Positions 1 to 5,319 of a DNA stretch of 5,875 bases are shown here, in pieces; positions within the stretch are counted from its first letter, which is position 1; the number at the start of each line of letters is the position of its first letter. The stretch is from Kuafuiihalomonas phototrophica. GTDB taxonomy: Bacteria; Myxococcota; Kuafuiibacteriia; Kuafuiibacteriales; Kuafuiibacteriaceae. The position numbers and the translations under genes are program-made. The DNA lies in NCBI GenBank assembly GCA_031800475.1, contig DAPKRQ010000242.1, positions 1-5,875 of the forward strand, read 5' to 3'. The notes below the pieces were generated by a model. The model was given only the letters and a program-made list of their open reading frames with translations. It ran no database searches and was not told where the DNA came from.

Positions 1-191
1 CGGAAGAGGTCGGCTTTCATGCCGATGGTACAGATTCCTGGCTCGCAGCGCTTCGGCAACTCAGGGACAGCCCGGGGCTGCGAGCCCAGCTGGGCGCGAA
101 CGGGCGCGGCCGATGTGAGCGGCTCTACTCCTTGGATAGCCAAGCTCACCGTTTACTCCAGATCTATGCGGATGCAGTGCGTCAGGTTTGA
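1..191 (+). CDS. Glycosyltransferase (GT-B fold), C-terminal end only
   Basis: The 5' part lies outside the window; the frame starts with the codon at 3-5 and stops with TGA at 189-191, giving 62 visible residues. The translation contains GFHADGTDSWLAALRQL, then SPGLRAQLGANGRGR, then YSLDSQAHRLLQIYADAV. This is the usual C-terminal end of family-1/4 glycosyltransferases: a G-F/L-x-x-x-x-D segment, a helix of the type 'L..LL.dp.lR..lG..gR', a 'ysld' segment, and a closing helix ending in 'LY..v'. Such enzymes transfer a sugar from an activated donor in polysaccharide or glycolipid synthesis, and the C-terminal Rossmann domain binds the donor. The donor-binding EX7E region is not visible, so substrate cannot be guessed. 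Other frames across this stretch are longer but show no family resemblance. It is the only cargo gene seen on the plus strand. Confidence 0.8.
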   Translation, partial: EEVGFHADGTDSWLAALRQLRDSPGLRAQLGANGRGRCERLYSLDSQAHRLLQIYADAVRQV

Positions 192-240
192 GTTCAGAAA
201 AGATGCTCTCGAGCGCGTTTCCAAGTGCCATGAGGAGGTT
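190..240 (-). pseudogene. Possible remnant of the exported gene cut by the IS
   Basis: On the minus strand the 50 bases between the IS left end and the glycosyltransferase stop can be read as NLLMALGNALESIFSEL. This amphipathic, coding-like stretch resembles the helix that closes the first domain of vitellogenin-like bacterial proteins, the domain type suspected for the truncated gene on the other side of the IS. If so, it is the continuation of that gene after the IS, with a few residues lost. The frame does not join to 1484-1486 without a net one-base change or a deletion, and no continuation is seen beyond the glycosyltransferase stop. It may be chance reading of a spacer. Confidence 0.2.
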
Positions 241-241
241 T

Positions 242-266
242 TGGACTTCCCCCAGTTTGGTGGACA
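242..266 (+). repeat. IS left terminal inverted repeat (IRL)
   Basis: The sequence pairs with the reverse complement of 1458-1482 at 21 of 25 positions. The matched blocks are TGGAC, TCCCCC and GGTGGACA. Mismatches fall at positions 6, 13, 14 and 17 of the repeat. It is the transposase binding and cleavage site. Confidence 0.9.
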
Positions 267-285
267 TCTGACAAGGGACTACAAT
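257..285 (+). promoter_or_regulatory. Candidate IS promoter
   Basis: TTGGTG (257-262) and TACAAT (280-285) are separated by 17 bases, matching a sigma-70 type spacing with a good -10 and a weak -35. The -35 box lies inside the left inverted repeat, as is common in IS3-family elements. Transcription would begin close to the GGGAG (289-293) that precedes the orfA ATG by 8 bases, so the predicted leader would be very short. Nothing else supports it. Confidence 0.3.
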
Positions 286-301
286 CCCGGGAGACTCACC
301 G

Positions 302-586
302 ATGGCAAAGAGAAGACGATACAGCCAGGCGTTCAAAGAGGACGCCGTTCGCCTCATGCGGGCCCGTGGTACCCGCACTGTGGCCGACATTGCCGCCGAG
401 CTCGGCGTAAACTCGAGCCTACTGCATAGCTGGAACCAGGCTCTCGGCGGCGACGTGCCTAGCAGCGCGTCCAGCACGTCCGAGTCGGACGACGTGGAAG
501 CCCTGCGTCGACGGCTTCGACAGGTCGAGCAGGAGAATGCGCTCTTAAAAAAAGCCGCGGCCCTCTTCGCCAAGGACGTGAAGTAG
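302..586 (+). CDS. IS3-family transposase OrfA (DNA-binding subunit)
   Basis: OrfA binds the IS ends and provides the N-terminal part of the active OrfAB transposase. The 94-aa product has a basic start (MAKRRRY) and a helix-turn-helix around residues 8-46 with the family pattern FKEDAVRL...VADIAAELGV...LHSW. A Ser/Asp-rich linker (about 53-64) follows. A short leucine zipper at about 65-84 has heptad positions L68, L72, V75, N79 and L82 and would mediate dimerisation. It ends with LLKKAAALFAKDVK, typical of the family. The ATG at 302 is supported by GGGAG eight bases upstream. Codons 83-84 (AAA AAA) form the slippery site from which ribosomes can move into the orfB frame. Confidence 0.92.
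   Translation: MAKRRRYSQAFKEDAVRLMRARGTRTVADIAAELGVNSSLLHSWNQALGGDVPSSASSTSESDDVEALRRRLRQVEQENALLKKAAALFAKDVK
547..554 (+). promoter_or_regulatory. Programmed -1 ribosomal frameshift site (A7G)
   Basis: Seven A residues followed by G lie at the end of the leucine-zipper region of orfA, phased as A-AAA-AAA-G in the orfA frame. A -1 slip here continues at AGC (553-555) in the orfB frame. That frame has no stop between 541 and the orfB ATG at 589, so an OrfAB fusion of about 381 residues (84 + 12 + 285) would result. IS3-family elements commonly use this device to make their active transposase. No convincing stimulatory stem-loop was seen downstream. Confidence 0.8.
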
Positions 587-588
587 CC

Positions 589-1446
589 ATGTTCGAGCTC
601 ATTCACGCGGAGAGGGCACAGTTTCCCATCGCATTCTCATGTCGGGTCTTGGAGGTTTCTCGGGCGGGCTACTACGCCTGGTTGCAACGTGGACCCAGCA
701 TGCGATCGCAGGAAGACTTGCGTCTTCTCGCGGAGATCCTGTCCATCCACAAGGAGCACAAAGGTCGATACGGCAGCCCCCGCATTCACCAGGAGCTGGT
801 CCACCGAGGATTTGACGTAGGTCAAAACCGAGTGGCGCGATTGATGGCCGAGAACGACATCCAGGGTCGCCAGAAGCGGCGTTTCAAGGCAACCACCGAC
901 TCCAAGCACAAGCTTCGTGTCGCAGCCAACGTGCTCGGACGAAACTTCGTCGCCAATGCTCCCAATGAGAAGTGGGTCGCCGACATCACGTATATCCGGA
1001 CCCTCGACGGGTGGATGTACCTGGCCGTGCTGCTGGACCTTTTCTCGCGTCGTGTCGTGGGGTGGGCGATGTCGAGCACCATCGACACGGATTTGGCTCT
1101 GCAGGCTCTGAGGAACGCTGTCGACCGCAGACGGCCTCCTGCACAACTCGTGCATCACACAGACCGGGACAGTCGGTACTGCAGTCATGCGTACCAAGCC
1201 GCCCTGGAAAAGCACGGGCTCGAGCCGAGCATGAGCCGAAAAGGAGATTGTTGGGACAACGCCGTGGCCGAGAGCTTCTTTGCAACGTTGGAGAAGGAAC
1301 TCCTGGAAGACCGTCGACTCACGAGCACCGCCCGAACGATGGAGGACGTAAGCGAATACATTGAAGCGTACTACAACACGATCAGACGCCATTCAGCCAT
1401 TGACTACCGCAGCCCGATCGAGTTTGAACTGAGGGCTGCGGCGTAA
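589..1446 (+). CDS. IS3-family transposase OrfB (DDE integrase core)
   Basis: The 285-aa product is the catalytic half of the transposase, normally made as an OrfAB fusion by frameshifting. Residues 20-100 carry the HTH_21-like region (VSRAGYYAWL, then GRYGSPRIHQEL, then NRVARLMAENDIQGR). The integrase core (rve) covers about 120-275. The DDE triad is visible: D132 in WVADITYI, D192 in HHTDRDSRY, and E228 in DNAVAESFFATLEKE, with 35 residues between the last two as expected. The end (YIEAYYNTIRRHSAIDYRSPIEFE) is the usual family C-terminus, so the protein is full length. One oddity is that the residue two after D192, normally Gly in HHSDRGSQY, is Asp. The ATG at 589 overlaps no orfA codon, being 2 bases after its stop; AAGGA at 572-576 is only a weak ribosome site. 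Confidence 0.93.
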   Translation: MFELIHAERAQFPIAFSCRVLEVSRAGYYAWLQRGPSMRSQEDLRLLAEILSIHKEHKGRYGSPRIHQELVHRGFDVGQNRVARLMAENDIQGRQKRRFKATTDSKHKLRVAANVLGRNFVANAPNEKWVADITYIRTLDGWMYLAVLLDLFSRRVVGWAMSSTIDTDLALQALRNAVDRRRPPAQLVHHTDRDSRYCSHAYQAALEKHGLEPSMSRKGDCWDNAVAESFFATLEKELLEDRRLTSTARTMEDVSEYIEAYYNTIRRHSAIDYRSPIEFELRAAA

Positions 1447-1457
1447 GCACTGATAAC

Positions 1458-1482
1458 TGTCCACCGAATCGGGGGAGGTCCA
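1458..1482 (-). repeat. IS right terminal inverted repeat (IRR)
   Basis: The reverse complement begins TGGACCTCCCCC and ends GGTGGACA, matching the left repeat at 21 of 25 positions. It starts 11 bases after the orfB stop. Read on the minus strand it supplies the foreign tail of the interrupted exported gene. Confidence 0.9.
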
Positions 1483-1891
1483 GGATGAACACGTGCTCGA
1501 CCAGGCAATCCTCGGACAGCCACAGCTTTGCGGCAACGTCCGACTTCAGCAGCTCTACGGGATAGTCGGTTCCCAACACCGACAAAGACGACCCGTCATC
1601 GAAGCGCAGGTCAAAGAGTGTCACTTCGCGCCCCGATGGGCTCACGTCGGCTCGAAGCGTCCCCACCAGCACCACGTCCGTTGCGAGCGGGGCGTCGGCC
1701 AACCGGCCATCGGCCCGGCCGAGCCACCGGAATCCCACCTCCCAGGCGCTGCCGCCCGGCCACAACGGCGCGAGGGCGGTGGCGGTGGAGCTCGAGCCCG
1801 CAGGTTCCGGCACTGGGGTCCGACTCCACAGAGCGACAGCCGCCGCCAGCACCACGCCGCCGCAGGCGGTCAGTACAGTCAAGTTCCGCAT
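1483..1891 (-). pseudogene. Signal-anchored exported protein, 3' end lost to the IS
   Basis: The gene starts at ATG 1889-1891 with MRNLTVLTACGGVV and a hydrophobic segment to about residue 22, a signal peptide or single N-terminal membrane anchor. A Pro/Ser-rich linker follows, then a beta-rich region (PLWPGGSAWEVGFRW at about 43-57, later DVVLVGTLRADV and LFDLRFDDG). The native reading ends after LVEHVFI at the IS boundary. The frame then runs 34 codons into the IS and stops at 1382-1384, so a 169-aa hybrid could be made. The 'Trp-Gly ... W.vgf ... v.l.g.L...v' layout recalls the first domain of vitellogenin-like proteins of myxobacteria; this is family recollection only. The start overlaps the preceding gene's stop by 13 nt, implying translational coupling. 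No strong ribosome site is visible. Confidence 0.7.
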
Positions 1892-2364
1892 GCCGGGTGA
1901 TTCGGTCCAAAGAGGATGGTGTTGCACCAAAGGCCTGGATTGACGGCGAAGGAAAACGACTCGTCGATCTGAGGTACGAGGTCGAAAGATCGGCCTTTCC
2001 ACCTGACGATTGCGGCCTTGGCCTCAGGTTTGAAGAACAACAGATTGAGCCGGATGAACAGCTCCACCCGTCCACCGAACATCCGGCCATCGGCACCGGT
2101 TTCGAAGTCGAAATCGAAATTGACCACCGGATCGTAGTGGGGCTCGGCGCACGGTGGGTTGTCGAAAGGACTGACGCAGTCGAACGCGTCCCTCATCAGC
2201 TGGGACTCGTCGAAGCGCGATAGTAGGGATAAAGGGACCCTTGGTCGAGCTGCGGGGGCTTCGGGACGGCCGGAGTGGCTTGTCATCATCTCCGTTGTCG
2301 GTCCTTTCCTCGAGTTGCCTCCGGGTTTCACCCCGAAGCCTGGGATCCCAGGCGAGTGCGGCAT
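1879..2364 (-). CDS. Hypothetical protein, probably the C-terminal remnant of a larger exported protein
   Basis: I do not recognise a family. The 161-aa ORF has a low-complexity, Pro/Gly-rich first third that does not look like a natural N-terminus. From about residue 48 a well-formed region follows, with SRFDESQL, CVSPFDNPPCAEPHYDP, an alternating beta stretch NFDFDFETGADGRMFGG, and RVELFIRLNLLFFKPEAKA. The end is LWCNTILFGPNHPACGT. Four Cys residues suggest a disulfide-containing exported domain, yet no signal peptide is present. I therefore suspect the 5' part of a larger gene has been deleted. The frame is open to 2412; ATG 2364 is used here, but ATG 2289 or 2286 are equally possible and would place the 2338-2353 palindrome upstream. 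Its stop overlaps the next gene's start by 13 nt. Confidence 0.6.
   Translation of the reverse strand: MPHSPGIPGFGVKPGGNSRKGPTTEMMTSHSGRPEAPAARPRVPLSLLSRFDESQLMRDAFDCVSPFDNPPCAEPHYDPVVNFDFDFETGADGRMFGGRVELFIRLNLLFFKPEAKAAIVRWKGRSFDLVPQIDESFSFAVNPGLWCNTILFGPNHPACGT
2338..2353. repeat. 16-bp perfect palindrome
   Basis: GCCTGGGATCCCAGGC is fully self-complementary, centred between 2345 and 2346. It lies 11 bases inside the minus-strand ORF if ATG 2364 is its start, or in the upstream region if a later ATG is used. It could be an operator-like site, a hairpin in the transcript, or a fragment of a dispersed intergenic repeat. The sequence alone does not decide. Confidence 0.4.
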
Positions 2365-2385
2365 CGCGCGTGCCGACCCCGTAAC

Positions 2386-2416
2386 CTGAAGGCTCGGGCG
2401 CCGGGGGAGCCTTCAG
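2386..2416 (-). terminator. Terminator-like hairpin after the lipoprotein gene
   Basis: CTGAAGGCTC (2386-2395) and GAGCCTTCAG (2407-2416) form a perfect 10-bp stem with an 11-nt GC-rich loop. It lies 45 bases past the stop of the minus-strand lipoprotein gene, where a transcription end is expected. There is no T-run on the 3' side, so it is at best a weak intrinsic terminator or an mRNA-stabilising hairpin. The surrounding 2365-2460 spacer shows nothing else. Confidence 0.45.
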
Positions 2417-2460
2417 TCGGGGGACACAGGACCGACGGCTCCGCAATCTTCCTGGTTGGA

Positions 2461-3255
2461 TTAGGGTGCAGGCTGAACGTCGCTCGTCTCATCGGCGTCG
2501 ATGTCCAGTACGTCGGGATCACAATCATAGGTCACACTGGAGCCCTGAGCCGCTCGGACAACGAGTTCCCCGGGAGCACACAGGTTCTCGACGACGGATG
2601 CAGAGAGATCCAGGTTGGCCTCTTCCTCGACGAAAGCGCCGCGACGGACACGACTATCAACCAACGTCGCATCGAGCCGTCTCATTCTATTAAACCGAAT
2701 GGATGACCGCTCAGCGACCATCTCTACGACTGGCTCCGCTAGTGAACTTTCCACACGCACATCCGCCTCGACCAAAGAGTATCGAATCTCGGCGAGATCC
2801 ACCCAATGTTCCACCCGGAGCGAGTCCCTCACGATACGCACCATCTCGAGACGTTCCACTCCGGCCTGGATCGAGAGACGAACACCGATATCGATTGCCT
2901 CGATCGTGGCGAGGTCTAGAATCGTACAGGTCATTGCCACGTCCTTCTCAGAGCCGCGAATATCGATATCAATCGTATCGCCTCTGACCTGGACATCCAC
3001 ATCATTGATGTTACTCCCGGAAATGCTGCACTCCTGCGAGTCGATGGGTGGTGGACTCTCGTTCAAGACGGAGGAAGGCCAAGTAATCACGCTCACGGCA
3101 TCTGAGAACGTCTCTGGGCGATCACCCACGATCTTGATGTTGCGAACCCCAGTCGTATCGAACTTTCTATTCGACTCGAAGGGACTACAGGCCGAGACCG
3201 TCAGCGCTGACCCGACCGCAGTCGACAGCAGGTAGGCGACGCTAGTTCGTGACAA
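2461..3255 (-). CDS. Hypothetical lipoprotein, beta-rich
   Basis: I do not recognise a family. From TTG 3255 the product is 264 aa and starts MSRTSVAYLLSTAVGSALTV followed by SAC. That is a lipoprotein signal peptide with lipobox V-S-A-C and lipidated Cys23, so it should be anchored in a membrane facing the periplasm or outside. The mature part is dominated by short alternating strands (FDTTGVRNIKIVG, DVDVQVRGDTIDIDIRG, then RVEHWVDLAEIRYSLVEADV). This gives a ladder-like pattern that could be a beta-helix, loosely resembling head-GIN/DUF2807 adhesin-like domains. Four further Cys are present, and the tail is acidic (DPDVLDIDADETSDVQPAP). The start is uncertain: GTG 3288 would add RARASGISS, and ATG 3360 would add an improbable 35 residues over the neighbour. 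The TTG has GGGA nine bases upstream and overlaps the preceding stop by 14 nt, suggesting coupled translation. Confidence 0.72.
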   Translation of the reverse strand: MSRTSVAYLLSTAVGSALTVSACSPFESNRKFDTTGVRNIKIVGDRPETFSDAVSVITWPSSVLNESPPPIDSQECSISGSNINDVDVQVRGDTIDIDIRGSEKDVAMTCTILDLATIEAIDIGVRLSIQAGVERLEMVRIVRDSLRVEHWVDLAEIRYSLVEADVRVESSLAEPVVEMVAERSSIRFNRMRRLDATLVDSRVRRGAFVEEEANLDLSASVVENLCAPGELVVRAAQGSSVTYDCDPDVLDIDADETSDVQPAP

Positions 3256-4831
3256 AGAAGATATTCCCGAGGCTCTCGCCCGTATCACCGACAAAGATGG
3301 CCTGTAGATTCGGACTGAATGGACCGAGAAGGTCCACGATGTCGCCGATGATCTCCGCAAATAGGTTGCTCTGCTGCTGCTGAGGGTCGAGCGCCATGAA
3401 CATCATCTCGCCGAGCGCACCTCGAAGCTGAGCCTCGATCATGAGGTCGAGCTCGTCGAGCTCCATGCAGTCGTGGTGGATCGCTAAGACGTTGTCATGA
3501 CACGGGCCGCTCTGGCTGCTCGCCTCGACGTGAACGAACACGTCTTCCGACCGGTTGCTCGCCGAAGGCTGCCGAAAGCGCACGAGACCCGTGTTCTCAT
3601 CGACCCAGAACCAAAGGCGCACCGAAGCCTGGATTTTGGAGAGGTCGACCTGGACTTCGTTGCCGAGCTCGCACTGAACGAAATCCCCACCATAGAACTC
3701 GTCGGTCTCCTCTTCGATGAACTGAATGAAATCCTCGCTATAATAGGGAAACACCGGATCGACCGGATCGGGGAGGGGGCTGAAGGGCGTCTCACCAGGA
3801 TTCTGGTCTTCATATAGATCGTAGAACTCTTGAAGACTGATCCACTCTCCAGACTTCAAGAGCGCTCGCGCCTCGCAGTTCGATCGAATCTCGGTGCCAT
3901 TCTCTTCGAACTCGAACTTGATCAGGTAGCCACCACCGTTGGGCTCGACGGTGATGCCGTTCGAGGTCACATCGTCCACGAAGTACGTATATCGCCCATC
4001 CTCCACCGTTGGAAGCGTGAACGGGAGACGAATCGCGGGAGCTCCGGGAAGGGCCAGCTCCAGGTAGCTCGCGTTCTGTACAAAGACATGGTCTCCACCG
4101 CCGAACGCGAACTCCATGTTGTCCAAATGCAGAGTCAGGTCAGAGGCGATCGAGTTCAGTAGATTGAGGACCGGATCGCCATCGACCTCGGTCACATCCG
4201 GCGGAGTCCCGTCCGACTTGCGGCATTCAGGGGCGTCCGTCGTTTCTCGGAACTCCATCGGCTCGAAGTCAATCCACCACTTGGTGTCGTCGTTCGTGCA
4301 GTTCCTGAGGTCTTTGCCGCTGGTATCTCCGCGAACCTTCATCTCCGCGGCCATCTCCTGACCGGGCGGAAACGTCTCCTTGTAATCAACCTCGTGATCG
4401 TTGTCGGTGTAGTTGTAGCTGCTCGAGGGGTCGGAGAGAATCTGTGTGAGCAGGTTGCACTGGTTGACCCTCTGCGTGAGCTGAATGTGGCTTTGCTGGG
4501 CTTCCGAGAAATCCGAAACCGTCTCGATGGCATGAAACTGCGTGGTGACGACGCCTTGCCGTTGATTGGTATGCGTTTGGACGTTGGAGGAGAACGTCAC
4601 GACTGGACCGTGACCGTCGAACTCTCGGTCGCCGCCAATCCAGGTGGGACACTGGTCTTCAATTGACCCGATCGCCGGATTGAACGTCTGAACGTGCTGC
4701 GCTTCAGCGCGGCTCGCCATCAGAGCGAGAGAGAGCGAGAGAGCGAGAGAGCGAGAGGGAGAGAGAGCGAGAGGGAGAGAGGGAGAGGGAGAATGTGCTT
4801 CACGACCGGAACCGTCTGGCCGCGCTCGCAC
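3242..4831 (-). CDS. Hypothetical secreted protein with repeat-encoded signal peptide
   Basis: I do not recognise a family. The 529-aa product has a 44-residue signal peptide: a basic start (MRARPDGSGR), a Leu/Ser/Pro/Ala core encoded by a GA/CT simple repeat, and a likely signal peptidase I site A-E-A|Q at 44/45. The mature protein is acidic and Asn/Gln-rich. It has exactly eight Cys, an even number consistent with disulfides, and no further membrane segment. Visible landmarks are CPTWIGGDREFDG near the N-terminus, a beta-rich middle (SYLELALPGAPAIRLPFTLP, then GRYTYFVDDVTSNGITVEP), and EDFIQFIEEETDEFYGGDF. A QQQQ tract from a CTG/CAG run precedes a hydrophobic C-terminal region (IIGDIVDLLGPFSPNLQAIF). 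GTG 4831 is the only start in frame before the signal core, because a stop lies at 4847-4849. Ribosome-site support is poor. It precedes and overlaps the lipoprotein gene, so the two are probably co-expressed. Confidence 0.8.
   Translation of the reverse strand: MRARPDGSGREAHSPSPSLPLALSPSRSLALSLSLALMASRAEAQHVQTFNPAIGSIEDQCPTWIGGDREFDGHGPVVTFSSNVQTHTNQRQGVVTTQFHAIETVSDFSEAQQSHIQLTQRVNQCNLLTQILSDPSSSYNYTDNDHEVDYKETFPPGQEMAAEMKVRGDTSGKDLRNCTNDDTKWWIDFEPMEFRETTDAPECRKSDGTPPDVTEVDGDPVLNLLNSIASDLTLHLDNMEFAFGGGDHVFVQNASYLELALPGAPAIRLPFTLPTVEDGRYTYFVDDVTSNGITVEPNGGGYLIKFEFEENGTEIRSNCEARALLKSGEWISLQEFYDLYEDQNPGETPFSPLPDPVDPVFPYYSEDFIQFIEEETDEFYGGDFVQCELGNEVQVDLSKIQASVRLWFWVDENTGLVRFRQPSASNRSEDVFVHVEASSQSGPCHDNVLAIHHDCMELDELDLMIEAQLRGALGEMMFMALDPQQQQSNLFAEIIGDIVDLLGPFSPNLQAIFVGDTGESLGNIFFVTN
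4722..4792. repeat. GA-rich simple-sequence repeat within a signal-peptide coding region
   Basis: About 70 bases consist of GA dinucleotides interrupted by GC and GG (units such as GAGAGC, GAGAGCGA and GAGGGA). On the minus strand they read as CTCTCG and CTCTCC units encoding Leu, Ser, Pro, Ala and Arg. The tract is the hydrophobic core of the signal peptide of the 3242-4831 gene. Such tracts change length by strand slippage, here mainly in 2-nt steps, which would shift the reading frame. Confidence 0.9.
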
Positions 4832-4871
4832 GACGTCAAGATGCCTTTACCCGAGTCCGGACCATCTTTCT

Positions 4872-4883
4872 GAGGGGCCCCTC
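4872..4883. repeat. 12-bp perfect palindrome upstream of the secreted-protein gene
   Basis: GAGGGGCCCCTC is fully self-complementary and lies 41 bases upstream of GTG 4831. It could be an operator or a remnant of a transcription-end hairpin. The rest of the 4832-5004 spacer shows no convincing promoter or gene. Confidence 0.3.
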
Positions 4884-5004
4884 GTGGCATCTAGGGGCTC
4901 CATTCCAGCAGCGAGGCCCGAGGCTCTGCGCGTGGGAGTCGCGACACTTCTTCGCGCAGTGCGTCGCGCGCTGGACGTCTCTGCGTGGAGTTGCGGGAGC
5001 GGAC

Positions 5005-5285
5005 TCAGGACGGAGTCACGGTCGGGTCGCCGTCGCCGAACTTCACTCGGTACATCGTCGCGAACAGCACCGGGCACATCACCAGCGTGACCAGGTGGCG
5101 ATGAGCAGGCCGGACAGCATGGCGGTGGCCATGGGGCTGAACAGCGGGCCGCCCGCGACCGCGAGCGGAAACAGGCCGCACACCGTGGTGGCCGTGGTCA
5201 GCAAGATCGGCCGCAGGCGGGGCGCTAAGACAAAGAGAGCCCTTCCGCGACGAGCCCCCGCAAGGCCCTCGGCGACCAGGCCCCG
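5005..5285 (-). pseudogene. RND-family efflux pump, C-terminal fragment with a frameshift
   Basis: The minus strand encodes the last two membrane segments of an RND inner-membrane pump (AcrB/CusA-like proton antiporter). RLRPILLTTATTVCGLFPLA at about 5219-5160 matches the conserved 'RLRPIL-T' motif, followed by GGPLFSPMATAMLSGLLIAT. At about 5091-5096 the frame changes: the first frame goes on to a premature stop, while the next frame continues correctly as LVTLVMCPVLFATMYRV and ends at TGA 5005-5007. One missing C in the 'GCCAC-CTGG' stretch explains it. Full-length pumps exceed 1000 residues; only about 90 are left, so the gene is dead. Upstream of about 5285 the reading no longer resembles RND proteins. 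The direction matches the other minus-strand genes, but no partner genes (membrane fusion protein) are seen. Confidence 0.8.
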
Positions 5286-5319
5286 CGTCGCGCGCCAGGC
5301 GCGTGCGGGCGGTGGCGGA

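Larger units (their letters stand above)
242..1482 (+). mobile_element. IS3-family insertion sequence, complete, 1241 bp
   Basis: The element is bounded by 25-bp imperfect inverted repeats (21 of 25 positions match) beginning 5'-TGGAC, with terminal TG and CA as in IS3-family elements. It carries orfA (302-586) and orfB (589-1446), with orfB in the -1 frame relative to orfA and an A7G slippery run before the orfA stop. Length, gene order, HTH plus leucine zipper in OrfA, and DDE triad in OrfB all fit the family. The subgroup was not determined. No matching 3-5 bp target duplication is present: the left flank reads ..GGTTT and the right flank GGATG.. . This implies a deletion or recombination after insertion. 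The right end lies inside a minus-strand exported gene. Confidence 0.93.

Noticed and set aside
19..429. Plus-strand ORF of 136 aa across the IS left end
   Set aside because: It is out of frame with both the glycosyltransferase tail and orfA, crosses the IS boundary, and its translation shows no family features.
61..606. Minus-strand ORF of 181 aa opposite orfA
   Set aside because: It is antisense to the clearly real orfA and crosses the IS boundary; only the 190-240 part is mentioned as a possible remnant.
637..1392. Minus-strand ORF of 251 aa opposite orfB
   Set aside because: Antisense shadow of the transposase in high-GC sequence, with no export signal or domain.
237..1487. Possible 5-bp target duplication of the IS (GGTTT versus GGATG)
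   Set aside because: Only three of five positions match, which chance easily gives.
1528..2223. Plus-strand ORF of 231 aa
   Set aside because: It is Arg/Pro-rich and opposite two minus-strand genes with better protein character and a 13-nt stop-start overlap.
2615..3235. Plus-strand Ser/Thr/Arg-rich ORF of 206 aa
   Set aside because: Antisense to the lipoprotein gene, which has a convincing lipobox and strand pattern; composition is that of a shadow.
3256..3360. Upstream ATG at 3360 as the start of the lipoprotein
   Set aside because: It would add 35 residues before the signal peptide, all overlapping the coding end of the preceding gene, and would bury the signal sequence.
3371..3382. CTG repeat encoding a short Gln tract
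   Set aside because: Only four units in frame; too short to suggest instability or a functional repeat.
4847..5077. Minus-strand ORF of 76 aa between the RND tail and the secreted protein gene
   Set aside because: Arg-rich, overlaps the RND end in another frame, and shows no start site or domain.
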